Below, piece after piece: positions 1 through 13,100 of a DNA stretch of 64,000 bases (the first letter of the stretch is position 1; each line of letters begins with the position of its first letter). The translations under genes were made by a program, and so were the position numbers. The stretch is from NCBI GenBank assembly GCA_001574975.1, contig KQ965757.1, positions 296,960 to 360,959 on the forward strand, given 5' to 3'. The DNA comes from Gonapodya prolifera JEL478 (lineage: Eukaryota > Monoblepharomycota > Monoblepharidomycetes > Monoblepharidales > Gonapodyaceae). The notes beneath the pieces are model-generated. The model was given only the letters and a program-made list of their open reading frames with translations, had not been told where the DNA came from and did no database searches.

Positions 1-25
1 TCAACGCATATCCTCGCTCACTCAG

Positions 26-288
26 GTAAATACGTCGGTAACCGCCCTATTAAACTCCGCAAGTCTGCCTGGCAAGAACGGAACGTGGACCCGAAGGCCC
101 TCAAGAAAGCCATTCACGGAAGTGGAATCGTCAAAACCCAAGGCGGTAACTTTGCCAGTGGGTATTCTCGCCGCGTTGGAGAAGATCCTGGCCCATTATT
201 AACTTTTCGGACGTTGTGCAGTTGTGCCCAAGAAAGCCGGCTGAAACCACGAAACTGCGCTCCTCTAATATTGTGCCCCGCGACGTAG
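26..288 (+). CDS. RBM42-like RRM protein, C-terminal end (5' cut by window)
   Basis: The frame starting at base 26 reads (G)KYVGNRPIKLRKSAWQERN. This matches the end of the single RRM of RBM42-type RNA-binding proteins, where RNP-like strand 4 (KYVGxRPIKLRKS) is followed by a short basic tail. A splice acceptor (CTCAG, bases 21-25) sits exactly where the homologous glycine is split, so base 26 is taken as an exon start. The frame stays open to a TAG at 286-288, longer than the usual short RBM42 tail, so a further intron or a real C-terminal extension is possible. The RRM core lies outside the window. Family recognition is fairly secure; the 3' end is not. Confidence 0.6.
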
Positions 289-406
289 ACATTCATGGAT
301 TCGGCCGCGGGCAGTCAGATCTCCCTTTCACTGTACCATTTACTTAGCTGGTGAATATACCGACCGGACTTGACCAGATGAAACGCTTCGTGTGAACTCC
401 CAGTAG

Positions 407-909
407 CTATATAAGCAGCTTGTCCAGGCTTGACTCAGCTATAGTCTGATTGTGCACCTGAGGGTTGGTTGTAGTCGAGCCGCACGTCGATTCTCGCAGC
501 AATTTTCTGAATATATCCAAGTGTTCACCAAATGCAACTGGACGCTTGTACTGGCACACTAGAAATTGAAATTCAGAACATGAATGCTGCACGATATCCA
601 AATTTTCTGTATCTGAGCTAGCTTCACTTCCTTCACGAAGCTGATCACCACACTGTTGACAAAAGTCCTCGTAGTAATGGTGTTTATGATCGAGGCACAC
701 TAACATTCTACGATTCTCGCATTTGAAGCATCCATCTTCTTCCTCGACGGAAAGTCACAAAAGAAGTCATTATAGCAATCTGGGTAATCGCATGTGCGGT
801 GCGAGAGAATCCTGATTCCTGAGATAATGCCTTTTGCAAACCCTCTTGAAAACGTCTTCGCGGCCGATAACCAATAGGTCGATTTCCAACAATAATCTCG
901 GAAGCTCAA
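407..909 (-). pseudogene. Cys-rich tail of F-box family, second frameshifted copy
   Basis: Two minus-strand frames have to be joined to give a protein like the neighbouring Cys-rich domain: one reads CDYPDCYNDFFC, the other EEDGCFKCENRRMLVCLDHK and then DFCQQCG. The Cys/His spacing and the closing 'GSEASSD' align with 'CGNDVASEDGSD' of the copy at 1125-1530, so this is a tandem duplicate of that 3' end. The frame change near 750-775 with a stop in the outgoing frame means it cannot make one continuous zinc-binding domain as sequenced. No F-box lies directly upstream of it. Confidence 0.5.
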
Positions 910-1124
910 CTCTCTAGACGATCTTCGAATCTTCTATGGTGCTCTTGGCAATACAGCAAGTGAACGTGATCAGGGGAGTGGATCCTGTTTCTCATGACAA
1001 ATTACATGTATGTGACCGCAAGTACTACATGTGACTGACTCCTTCCCCCTCCAGTGCAATCCCAGAAAATCAAAGCGAAGTTTTGAATGAAAGCCACACG
1101 CTAACCTGATTATCGGAAGTCTCC

Positions 1125-2530
1125 CTAGTCACTTCCGTCCTCACTAGCTACATCATTTCCACACTCTAGACAAAGGTCTAAGTATTTGCGATGGTTGAAA
1201 CACATCAATCGCCCACATCTTTCGCATTGGGAGCATCCACTTTCTTCCTTGTCACAAGAACGACAAAAGCATCCACTTCCGCAATCTGATCCCCAGCAGA
1301 CACGCCGTAACATGGAAACTCCAATGTGATGCTTTATGCAAAGAACAGCCTCCTCGTTGCAGTTTGAACACTCTATGTGATTTGGATAACTTGATACAGC
1401 ACAATCACAAACATCGCACACAAATTCGTCCAGGCATTTCCAGCAGTATCTGTTGGATAATTCGACGGCAGATTTGTGGTGTCGCAGGTAATTGCAACCT
1501 GATTGGGTTTGACTGCACGACTAGCGGCCCAAATGCAAGGCGATACGCACCACGTTTGTGAATGGAGCGGGAGCGTTATGGATTAAATAGTTTTTGTGTC
1601 TGGGTTTGTGATTCCGTGCGGACTATGGGTTGGTTCTTTGAGTGACAAGTAGCTTTATTTGGCTTAGCTTGGCGTATGTTTAACTGTGTGCCGGGAGACA
1701 CAAGGGAGGGGAAAACACCGATTTGTGTGAACGGAGGCGAAACCCGACCACCGAAGCAACGCGGGCCAAGGACCGCTTTAAGGGCAAGTTGGGGGACTGC
1801 TCCTGCGCGTTTCTGCTGGATTGATTGCGTCTGTTGCGACCGTTGAGTTTACATTCGACTGCGTACTTTCTATCGGCGGAGTTGATCATCATATCACCCA
1901 CCAAGGCACACCTGCAACATCCCCCTGAGCATTGAGTTGTCCGTGGGTCAATTGGACTTGCAACAGTGGTTGAGATCTTTTGACGGTTATCAAAAAAAAG
2001 GACTTACAGCCGGTACAATGTTGCAGCCGCATGCTATGCAAGGGGATGGCCTCAAAGTGACGTCTGGATATATGAAGTAAAGGCAGAATAGGGCTTGCAT
2101 CATTTCCCTTATTTGTGTTGTAAGCACATCCCAATTGTGAGTTGAGTCCCAAGCATAAGTCGAGCACTCAGTGAAGTCAAGGAGTCAGAGAGATCGCTGT
2201 ATTGTCCATAGCTGATAAAACTGTCCAATTCAACACCTCCATTCCATCAAACACCATTTCCAGAATTGCCATTGCAGCGAAGCTCCTTGACATTTCGATG
2301 TCGCATTTCAATGTGGGTGCCATCCACCGAGCAATTTGGTACATGAAGTATGAGTACTCAGCATTGTCGAAGTGATCTTTTAGCTCCAAAAAGTCCAAAC
2401 GTTCCCATGAATTGTCACAATTCAGCCGATGGAGCGCGAGAATGAGGAGAAGCGGAGGATTTCGCGGACGGGAAGAAAAAATTCGATGGATTTGAGGATT
2501 CTGAGGGGGAATTCGGCAAGAGAAGTGCTT
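1125..2530 (-). pseudogene. F-box / Cys-rich protein relict
   Basis: Reading right to left: an F-box (LAEFPLRILKSIEFFLPVRE, about 2430-2510), a frame break inside the F-box near 2420, then a conserved block (QIARWMAP... DIEMS) at about 2180-2350, a poorly resolved stretch at 1600-2170, and a Cys/His-rich domain at 1125-1530 (CWKCLDEFVCDVCDC, ECSNCNEE, CERCGRLMCFNHRK, CLECGN). The order and block sequences match the plus-strand gene at 15180 (LSDLPLETLKAIACLLPARA; QITRWMAP). F-box proteins are substrate adaptors of SCF ubiquitin ligases; the Cys-rich end probably binds zinc. The frame break argues for a pseudogene or a base-calling error. Confidence 0.5.
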
Positions 2531-3051
2531 GGAAAGTTTGAAACCATGACCACAGTTGGGGTATCTGCACAGTCCAGCTCTGAACGCAAGGAGAATGATG
2601 GGCAAGGTCTTGGCTATATCAGTCAGTGACAACAATTATAAAAATGCACATAAAAATGGAATCAAGAAAGCCCTGCGCAGTGACTTTGCAAGTGAACGTC
2701 ATTGGATCTAATTTGGGGTATGCCATGTTTTTGGTCTCACCCCCAAACTATTTTGCATTTTGAAACATTTAGCACATTTTGATAATTATTCCCAACCACC
2801 AAAAACGACAAACAAGGCAGCGCAAAAGACAATGAACATATTTCTTGGCATGCCAGGTAATAGAGGAGTCCCCCTCTTCAGTTCACCGCTGCTCAAGGCC
2901 TCATTCACATCAAGAGCACCTCATTCTAGAAATGTAATAGTGCCAGTCAAACGAATATAATGCAGCTAAGATAGTAAAGGCTTTGCCCTGACCTGAAGGC
3001 TCTTGCAGAAGAAACACAGGAGGCTGTTGAACCATTCCCGCGGTGAAACAC

Positions 3052-3866
3052 ATGGCTGCCATCAAGGACTTGCGACTTATCGAGGCTGTCGAGGCCCAGA
3101 ATCTCGACCTCGTGAAAAAGATGCTAGCAAGTTTGGAGCAAATCCTAATGCGGGGAAGAAAGTAACTCAAACACGCACAATTGGGGGGACTCCCATGTCC
3201 GACACGGCAGAGTGCGAGTCGGTGTTGGCGCTAGCGATACTTATTGGTCAGACAGAGATTGCCAATGCTCTATTGCAAGCCGGTGCTGAACTGAGTCGAG
3301 TGGTGGAGTGGAAGATTCCTGCCTGCTTCAATCTCTCAAACTAGGCCAATTGGGATCGTTCGCGCTGGTACCCAATCCTGTCATGGCCCTCAGCACTTGC
3401 ACTATCATTGTCTCTACTTGGTAATTCATCCAGGTCAATTGGGGATTCCGTTTCTGATTATTACGACGGGAACAAATGGATTGACCTAGACCTCGTCAAC
3501 GGCAAGTCCATCAACAAGGCTGGTGGCGAAGTAAACGTCAACACTCCAACCAAAGGTGCAGATGCACAAATCGAAGTAAACCACCAACCTCGCCTGGACA
3601 TGGTTGCAACCCTCCTCAGATACGGTGGACCCCTTCTCGTCACCACAGAGCTCTATACTGCGGTGAAAAATATGAGCGACAAACATTTTCACCAAATCAT
3701 GGAACATTCACTGGACGAAGGCCTGGAAGTGGCTAAGGACATTGTCCGTCCCACATCTGGCTCCAACGAGGTCGCTGACATGCGCGCGCAGGTTGAGGCA
3801 CTTAGGACAAGGATCCTTTCCGACGACGACACCTTCGCCGCCGTTGAGTCAACGAGGTTTATGTAA
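3052..3866 (+). pseudogene. Ankyrin-repeat-like protein, frame-broken
   Basis: The ATG at 3052 starts MAAIKDLRLIEAVEAQNLDL, ankyrin helix-like, then hits a TAA after about 38 codons. Shifting frame near 3125 continues as GANPNAGKK and later SVLALAILIGQTEIANALL and QAGAELSRVVEWKIP, typical of a fungal ankyrin family. After another break (3344-3410) an ORF to 3866 carries PRLDMVATLLRYGG and an Ala/Arg/Glu-rich possible coiled-coil end. At least two frame changes are needed, and no clean GT-AG intron explains the first, so this is a pseudogene or contains sequencing errors. Confidence 0.5.
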
Positions 3867-4303
3867 CCCAGTCCCAATCCAGCGGATCATACCGAATGCA
3901 GGGAGCACCAAGCACAAGGAATGTTGCAGACGTGAGAGGACCAATGTGATTGAAAAAAAGTTGGAGAGTTATATGCACACCCCCCGTAGATTAGCTGCTT
4001 GGGTACTGAATGTATTTTATTTGAGAGGAATTCGTTCACAATTCATGGCTCCAGAATTTTTTTCTAACTTTGAGGGCGGTGGGTACCGGAGTACCTCCGT
4101 CGTGAATGGGTGGTTAAGTCGTCCCACATTTCAGATAGCCATTCCAGAGCTTCCTCAGAATGTGGAGAGTGGTCGTGGATATATTAGTGATATCTACAGG
4201 TGCAATGCATCCCCATAACTAAACTTGAAAAGTGACTTTCGCACCAGGCATTCTGACCATGACTCTGCTCGTGCTACGTGTTGCGTTTCCATGAATCATC
4301 TGC
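3867..4303. other. Intergenic
   Basis: No convincing gene seen. It lies between the ankyrin relict and the 3' end of the phosphatase gene (convergent), and short ORFs here show no family resemblance. Confidence 0.4.
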
Positions 4304-6252
4304 TTACAAAACTCCAGCGCTGGTACCTTTGTCCGTGAGGGATGTCGCTCCAAAGTCATTCCCACTCGGTCCACGTTCGGCGTTCTCCATTTGCACACCA
4401 GCGGATGGCGCGTTCTCCGTGGCATCAGCCGGTGTCCCGCCCGCACCATCTGCAGCCCTCACCAGCCATGCCCAAAATCCCTCCACAAATTCCTCCTGCC
4501 TCTTTGTCTCCACGCATCTCATTCCCCTCTTTGCTCGCACCACCGCAATGGCTCGGCGACCCCGCTCCTCCGAGCTGCCACCCTTGATAACGCCCAGTCG
4601 GATCAACAGACAGCACGCGACGACGGCGGCTCGTCCGACTCCACCCCGGCAGTGGGTGAGGACGTGGTGGCCCCGTTGGAGGTGGGAGAGCATGTGAGTG
4701 AGGAGGGCGTTGAGGGATTGGTACGTGGGGGGTGCATGACCTTCTACAATAGGGTACCTGGCGGTGGCAGGCATAACGGACGTAAGGAGGAGGATGGAGG
4801 AGCAGTGGAGGAATGTAAGTCCTTACCGAGCGACGTCTATCCCAGAGCCGTGCGCAGCTCCTCGGTATTGCTCCCAAGGCGCACCAAGCCGGGCCATCTC
4901 AGCGTTGTCAAGGAGGCTGTTCGGGGGGGCAGTCAGAAGGTGTGGTCACAGACCCCCGGCAAGCGAATGTCCGCTCTTACTCACCACACGACAAGCCCCA
5001 CACCCCGCTCCTTGAGCCGGGCAAAGTCTTCACCCAGGTCTCTGCACACAGCGGCACGGCCTCGAACGGGGCCGGTAGTGAGACGGACCTTCTTGCCTGG
5101 GCAGGAGGAGAGGCATAGATTGCCTCGGCGGGGTGGGTATGACTTAGCGAGGATGGAAGTTAGTGAGGATGTTTGGGTGAGCCTGGGTAAGCTGGTGGGG
5201 TGGGTAGGTTGTGGGCGGGCGGTGGGTGGAGCAATACAGACACGACATGGTATCAAGGAGATGTTGAGGTCGGAGTGCGAGAGCGTTTTTTCAGTAGTAC
5301 GTCGTGAGTCAAGATTATCGTTTTTCGACGACGGTGAGTTGGATCCGGAGGCAGCGGAGGAATCCTCGGTTGCCTGCCCCACCTCGTGCACGGACATGCG
5401 GGTGGCACCATCGTCGGCTTCTTCAGAAGTCGCGTGCGTCAGAGCGTCATCAATTGTCTTCAAAGGCGCGTTTTCGGTGCCCTCGGATGCCTCCGTGTGT
5501 GGAAAGAACATCAGCCCTTGTCCCAGCAACTCTGGTTCGGTCGAGTGGTGTTCCCACACCTCCCGCCCCCCCGGGACGTCGCCTCCAAAATCATCCATTC
5601 GCCGCACCCCCATCGCATGCATGACTCGAGGGTCTAGCGCTCCGGGTCCCATAGCGGATACTACCAGGTCAAGCAAGTCACTGCCGTGCGCCATCACGTG
5701 CGCGTCCTCCACGCGACCACCAGGAGACGCCGCAAGGAGCTCCTCGGGGAATATCCACGAAATGTTCAAGGGGTGAGACTGCGACGTGCGAGGGGGTGGG
5801 TGGGCGGGGTTTGGAAGGAAGTCCGAGAGGGTGGGTTGGTGAGGTCCAGCCTGGGCGGGCGCAGGCTCAGGTGAGGGCGTTCGAGATCCCTTCGGAGACA
5901 CAGAGCGGGCCAACAGAGGAAGTGGAGCTGCGTGCGCAGCGGACTTATGTGGCGTGGGGTGCCGATGGGGTGGTGGGGACCGCGCGACGGTTGGGCTTGC
6001 GTTTGGGGGAGCAGTAGGCGAGCGAGAGGTGGGGGTGGACGAACTGCCAGGCATCACTGCAGTGGAGGACTGTTCCGTTTCGGATGCGTTTGCGTCGGGG
6101 GCTTTGGTGGGTTGGAATCCCGTTCCAGCATCCAGGGACGTCCCTTCCCTCGCAGTCGAAGATCCGGGCATGTCAATGGGCGATTCTTCAAAGGCCGGTG
6201 CTTGTGTGCTCTTTGGAAGGGGATCGTCCACCGATCCCATTGCACCTGTCAT
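4304..6252 (-). CDS. Dual-specificity / CDKN3-like protein phosphatase
   Basis: Three exons close in frame: 6252-4985, 4916-4827 and 4757-4304, giving about 603 residues. The C-terminal third is a protein-tyrosine-phosphatase fold. It contains CPGKKVR and GPVRGRAAVCRDL (residues about 375-400), LLDNAEMARLGAPWEQY, a general-acid-type segment YPIVEGHAPP, and the CX5R loop HCRGGVGR with nucleophilic Cys near residue 489. The loop and following helix resemble KAP/CDKN3 and bacterial tyrosine-phosphatase relatives. Residues 1-360 are Ser/Pro-rich and probably disordered, with no recognised domain. Expected role: dephosphorylation of phospho-Tyr/Thr substrates, possibly cell-cycle linked. The start is the first in-frame ATG of the long first exon; a downstream start would remove only disordered sequence. 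Confidence 0.8.
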
Positions 6253-7149
6253 AGACTCCGTTGTGAGAAGACAGGTTCTCGCTGAGGCAAGCAGTTGTTT
6301 CTCCGTTATGATAATCGTATCAAAAAGGAAAGAATTTCATTTCAAAAATCATAATAATATAAATGTTTCATGGTTAGACAAGATCCCGTTCCTATTTCGC
6401 AACTCTGTGATCATCCAGGATCCAAAACTTCAACGACAAGATTTCATCTTTTTGATAAGAGATTGAGAGTTATTGTGCGACAAATAGTATTGATATGAGC
6501 AGTCACGGCAGCAACCCGTTATCAATCGCGTCCAATCGCATCGAATCGCGTCGCAGCCCTGAGTGTCCGGGAACATCAACAACCCTGACGCGTTACAAAA
6601 GACAAACGAGCGCACCAAATGGCCGTAACTTAGGGAGAGAGAACAACACAATTTTAGTAGCCCAGCGCGCGTGTTGGAAAGTAACTTCGGGCGTTGTTTA
6701 GCAATATGCCTGCAACCGCGAGTTTAGAGCTGAGCACAGATCATTGCATTCCATAAACGTATCAGCTTCAATCTAGCCGAGTAGCTGCTCGTATAGATAA
6801 ACAAGTCTTGCGGCGTGATGCTATTGACTACATCTCCACCAGATCTGTAAACGTCGCATGCCAACAGGTCTGACTGCAAACCCATACTTTTACAAACCGA
6901 ACACGTCATCCTTAACATTTGCCCATAGTTTGCGGTTTACTTCCAGGAATGTGTGGTTGTTTAATTTGTCTGTGTATCTCTTGTAATTCTATCGGCGTAT
7001 CTTTGTACGATCAATCGAGAAACTTCATCGTACGAACTGAACGTTTCCAACAAATGCTAGTTGTAATTGTAGACTAAGCCATGATTACAGAGTTTGAATA
7101 ACAAACGCGAATGCTCTCTGTGTGAGACTTTCAATACCCAAAGAAACAT
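6253..7149. other. Intergenic (phosphatase upstream / chitin synthase 3' side)
   Basis: About 0.9 kb between two same-strand genes, AT-richer than the coding DNA. No gene, RNA gene or obvious repeat seen. It should hold the phosphatase promoter and the chitin synthase terminator. Confidence 0.4.
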
Positions 7150-10100
7150 CTAAAGCTCTCCTTTAACAATTTTCTCCACAGTTTCGTTGATGAACGCTTT
7201 CTTGGATGACATATCATGTCCGTAGAATTCTTGAAGTTGATCCCGCACCTTCCGCTTGGTAAGGAGTCGCAGATCAGTGGTGCTGAGGATGGTTCTAATC
7301 TTCCAGACGATCTCGTCATCCGAAGGGAATGCAAGAGAACCACCAGCGGGAGCACGACGTCCCGATTCCGCTTCGCTATCTTCAGCCTCGCTGGCACTAA
7401 TTGGGTTTGGCAGCAGCGCCTCGGACGGGCGGGGTGCAGTTGGGTAGGCGGTAAGAGAAGGTCCAAGCGGTGCACCAAAGTTCATAGCGGGGATCGGGCC
7501 TTCATGTGCAGGGAGAGCACAACCAAATAAATGAACGAGAAATTTAACATCTATTCGATCAGTACTTACTTGGAGCAGACGGGATGCTCGACCCTCCGAC
7601 AACAGATCCAGGCGCTGGCGGAAGAGTCATGTATGGTGTTGGCACTCCCGGCATACCCATCTGATACGGAGAATAACCCATTCCGTAGTATCCTTGAGGC
7701 ATCATTGTCGGAGCTCCAGCCATCATCTGCATTTGCATTGGCATTCCGGGCAATCCCATCAAACCTGGAACTGGTATAATGACCGAAGGTGCCGCAACAA
7801 ACGATCCCGGACCGTATCCACTGACGTAAGATCTGCCAGATTGGGAGGCAGAGTCATCGAAGTCGCCGCGTGGGTAAATCTGGGTTTGCATTCCGTGAAG
7901 CATTCGGGTCCGAGATTGAGCCGTGTGCTCGCTGCCCGACTCAGATCCAGATGGAGAACCAGCCCTGTACTGAGCGGAATTCTGAACGCTCATTGCCGGT
8001 TGCATGAATACAGGTGTCGGAACATGGTAGCCGTTCGGCGTGGGTGCGGTCGGCATGGCACTCATTCCGTCAGAACCGACAAGGTTCGCGGTTTTGCGCT
8101 CGAAATCTTCCCAAGTGATGGTCGGAATCTCCGAGGGGTCGAACTCCTCGTTGTCACCACCATGATCACCACTGGTCTTCATACCAGCGATTTGGCGAGT
8201 GTTACCCCAGGAGAAATCGTCCATGTTCCAGAATGCGTAGAGAGGCAGGAGAAGCGAGAAGAATGGCGATGAAATTATGGAGATAAACATCCAGCCGATG
8301 TGCTCAAATCGGCGTTTAAGGATGAAAATAACAACTTGGAGACCTGAGTAGACAAATTCATTTGGTTCAGTCAGAGAGGGGGACATAGGAAAAGTTTCAA
8401 CTTACCATAGCCGACACCAATCATGATAAGGGATATAGTAGGTGCCGCCATTGACTGGATGGACGCAATAATCAGATACATGAGGTAAGCAATGGCAGCA
8501 GGCATGGTGACAGTGGAGAACAAATCCAAGAAAACAATGAACCTCATCGAGAAGCAGAGACAACCGCAGAGCTGGTTGATGAAAAGGAGTTCGAACTGGT
8601 TGTGAACGGTTGAGTTAATCCAACGACGACGCTGCGACATGAGAATTTTGAAGTTATCCGGGACAACAGTCTTGCACTGAGCGTCCCCGGTGAATTTCGT
8701 CCGCATGTCTGGGAAGTTCTTCAACATGATGGTGGTCAAGTAGCGGTCTTCACCGAGGGACAGCAGGTTCTTCTTGTGGAGGGTGTCGACCTTGGAGTTG
8801 GAGTACTCCTTGAGAATCTCATCGGAGACGAGAAGCGGGCGGTTCTTGACTGGAGTTCGAATTCGGTACATGGTGAAGCATCCTGGCAAACACGTTACGT
8901 TTCCAAATAGAGATTCAAAAGCCTTCGCCAAGTGGTGGGAAATGTAGTACTAGCGAGAGAAACGAGCGTCAGATACGACGCGCGGTGAAAAATTCCCGGT
9001 ACTCACTTCGTAGACTTGCATCATCGTCACGAATGTCTTCCTTTGGTTGGCGATTTGAGTCTCTCCCGAGATTCCCATGATTTGAGTGTCGTGAATCGCT
9101 GATGATATGAGTCGATTCAAGGAATCCGGCAAAACTTCCGTATCAGCATCCACCATGAGAATGTACTCATAATTGTAAGGATCCGTCCCAACAGTCTCCT
9201 GGATTTGTCTGGAAATCTCGAGCTCGAGGGGTGGCATCGCAGAGCGGAANTGGACGTGGTTGAGGAATCGCATCAAGATCATTTGCGAGTCACGTTTTCC
9301 TCTGTTGCCGGGCTTGGAAGTTTCCGTCTCCTTGCCGACCTTCACCACGACTATGAATGGAATACTCCGAGCCTGAATGTGATAGAAGCCCGAGTAGACT
9401 TTCGCCTTGTTGTGTTGCTTCGACCCTTCCCCAATCGCGAAGTAAGAGAGCGCTGGGTGCTGTTCGTCTACAGATTTCATGTCGATTCCGAGGACGTTCA
9501 GTACAATCTCTGGAGTCGATCGGTCGTTTCCGGAACCACGAATCATTCCATCAGCGATTACGAACAAAAGCTTTCGCTCGTCCACATAATGGAGGAGACA
9601 GAGTGAATTGATCGTTTTCCGTAGCGAGTCTTCGCCTTCGGTGTAGCACGGAACCAGCATGATTGTGTACTTTGTAGCGAAACGTTGGTGCGTTCAGAGT
9701 GAGTGCCGATGAAGCGTCTAATAAATCTCTCACCTTGTCTTGGTCTTCAGGAATACGTTTGGACGAAAGCTGAAGCGCGGACAAGAACTTGATGACCATG
9801 ATCCCGACCTTTTTAGTTCACTAAGATTAGATTCCGTGAGCGTTGGGAATTCAACTCAGGTACTCACAACTAGACCGGTAAGAGAGTACAAAATCCAGGT
9901 GGACGCTTGACATCTTGCATCATTACGCCGATCAACAACACCAATGTAGAATCCAGCCTCCAAGCAGGGAATATAGTCGGCGAGATTGGGTGCGAAAAGA
10001 CTAGCGTCGCGACCCTTGTAGCTCTGAAGGATACCGTCAATAGCGGTGCCAAAGATTGGAGGGTTCGTGTTGACGAGAAGCGATGTGTTGTAGACCCTGT

Positions 10101-13100
10101 CGTTGACGATCATCCAAGAGTCTGTTTGCGTGTTGTGTGATGCAATGAGGTCTGTGGAGTAGCCTAAAGGACTGTGGATAAAGTATGGTCGAAATGAAGA
10201 AGCGACACATTATGAATAGTGCAACTCTTCAACTCACCCATTGTACACAATCGGGACGCTTTTGTACTTGACGTCCAACGCCACGTTGGAAGTATTGTGA
10301 CAGTGGCAGGGGATACTCGACTTTATCATGCACCGACGCTCCCAATTGTTGGCGCAAACATTAGTCGAAACGTTGGAAGATTGGCGAGCCCCGAGACGTC
10401 CAAGAGCACCATGGCCGGGAAGGCCTGGGGACTCAAGGTCCACTAAATCGCGACGGGTCAGTTTGAGGGTGGCGCCGAAGCATTCCGCAGGGAGAGCGCC
10501 CGTTTGGGGGTTAAATCGTGGGAAGTACGCGGAGACATCCTTCAAACAGCCCGAAATCGAGTTAACTCTCTGCCCTAGCAATCGGAGCAGCACAAAACGT
10601 CATTTTCACCTTTCCTGCGAACTGGTAGTAAGTTGCCGTAAGATCTAAATCGTTAGGTGTTGGGTGGTAGTAGTAAGACATGTCATACACAGCTCCGTTC
10701 CAAGCCATCCACATATCGCGAGCGTCGTAATTGTTGTGCAACTTAATATCATCCAAGGACCGAATGTCTGACGATGGACACAAAAGGCGACCAAAACCTT
10801 GCACAAAGAATAGCAGGATGCCCATGAGAAGGAAGAATATGACGTTGATCGCAAGCTTTTCTCTCCAAGCCTATCAATGGTGAGAGTGACGTTTAGCAGC
10901 GCAGCGATGGAATGAGAAGAGGCAAACCTACCTGTCTCGTCTCCGAGTTTCTCATTTTGCCACACCTCGTCAGACAAAAGTCGGGGACATACCACGTCAG
11001 ACACATCGTTATACACATCCATCGCTTCCTGGACGGCGAGACACGCGCGTTGGGCTTCTTCTTACCGGCTCCCTTCTTGCCACCCTTCTTCTTTCCCTTC
11101 TCCACGTTACCGGCTTTGGTGGTGTCGGCGACAGTTGATTTTTCATCATCGATGAGATTGTTGGTGGAGTTGTACTCGGATCCCGCGACACCGTATCCAA
11201 TTTGGCTTCCCGCCATGTCCGTCATTTCCATTCCCTCACCAACTCCCGGGATTCCATCATCCATCCCGGCCCTGTTCTCCGCCGCTGCTTCGGCTCTCTG
11301 CAGAGCATCTGCGCCAGAAGGCGACATCGGGTCAGTGAACGGCAAGAATACCCTCTTGAACTCGGCTGGAGCTCCAAAGTCCAGCAGAGCCTCCAAGTTC
11401 CTCCAAATTGTTTCGGTGAGGAACATGCGCTCACGGCCAACATAAGCCTGATCCTCCCTCCACCCCTGGAAGCGGACTACATCGGAGCACTTCTGGCGGA
11501 GCTCCTCCAACGAGCCAACAATAGCCTCCGTTTCCACATCGTACACGGGGAATTGCTCAGGGAACAAGACAGACTTGTACCGGTTGAGGAAGAAGTTGAA
11601 ACCGCATCTAAACGAATAAGGACAACACCATCAAATCGCTGGGCCAATGTCACGCCGACCGATGCCAAACCACTCACCGAATGGGATAATCCGTCTGCAA
11701 CGCCCTCGTAATCCTCACGGTCGCCATCGCCTGCAGCTGCTGCTTAAACTTAGCCTCATCGACCGCCATAGCCCTCTTATCCGCGTTGGGGTTGATGCAA
11801 AACGTATACCAACACCTCGCCTCACGCACAACCGTCAGAAGCTCCTCCAGGCCCGCTCGCAGACTCGCGAATGTCGACGACGAGAAGGACGCGGGCTCCT
11901 CCGGTTCGGACTTCATGCTGGGCGCCCCTCGCGACTGGGAACGCACGCTCTGGCGCGACTTGACCGACAGTCGGCTCATTCCGGCTTCCTTGGGGTGCCC
12001 CTTGACGGTGGGGCGGTGGCTGGACTGGCGTCTGCGGGCCATGACGACTGACTGGCGACTGCGCGGGTGGAGAATGTCTACCTTCTGGTCCCGGAACAGG
12101 CGGGCGAGGAAGGTGCCAGCCTTGCCGCGTGGCTTTCCTCCGGTGCCGGCGGGGTCGAAAAGCTTGAAATAGTCTTGTGGCATGTAGGTCTTGTTGCGGG
12201 CGACGAATCCGGCGGAGTCGTAAGTGACAGTTCCGGGCGAGTGACGGATAACGAACTGAAGGGGCTTGCGACCCGCGGCGACAAAGGTGTTGTCCTGGGT
12301 GAAGCACACGACGTTAAACCAGTGTCCAAACCAAATCAAAGGTGAAGCATACTCACCCTTTGCAGCTGCTTCACCGCCTCAATTACTTCGGTTTCCTTGC
12401 CCGCATCTCCCTTCATGTTCGCTTGCTCGTCGAGGTGCCTGATCAACCCCCAGCTCCTGTCCTCGAACACGCTGAGGCAGCTTCCCTCCTCGGGGGCCTC
12501 CACCTTTCCACCCACAGGCACACCCTCCCTTGCATAGATGGCGCGCTCGTTGTCGACGAGATCGCGGAGCGCAAACTCATGGATCTTCTCGACGGTGTAG
12601 TTTGCCATGAGCTGCTGGAACCCGTTAACCGCCGCGGGCTGGCAGTCCTCGAACCCGGCCAGGTCGAGGATCCCAATGAAGTTGGCCGGCTGGTTGGAGC
12701 ACAGGCGGTTGTTGACCGTCTCCACGACGTGCTGGAACAGAAGCGAGTACACCGTCGTCGCAAGCTGGTCCCGCGCGGCCCGGGCTTGTGACATGTTTAG
12801 GAAGTTGGTGCACACAGTGTCTCCGACGAGAACGTTCTGGTTTGTGAGAGCGGCGTCCAGGGCCTCGGGCTTCACGCCCAGGAGTTGGGCAGCCACCTCG
12901 AGCTGGTCAAAGTTCTTGACCACGGCGTCGGCGTCGTCGCCCGACTTGCCCGTGTCGACTTTAAACTCGATATTGCCGAGGTGGATGATCCCCGCAATGG
13001 CCTGGAAGATGGCTCCCTGCACGCTGCGGTTGAACCCCAGCGTCTTCATCACACTCCGGAGCAGCCGCATGTTGGCCGCGTCGTCGATCCCCGGAGCCTT

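Noticed and set aside
4391-5776. 461-codon plus-strand ORF
   Set aside because: Antisense to the phosphatase exons, which close in frame with clear catalytic motifs.
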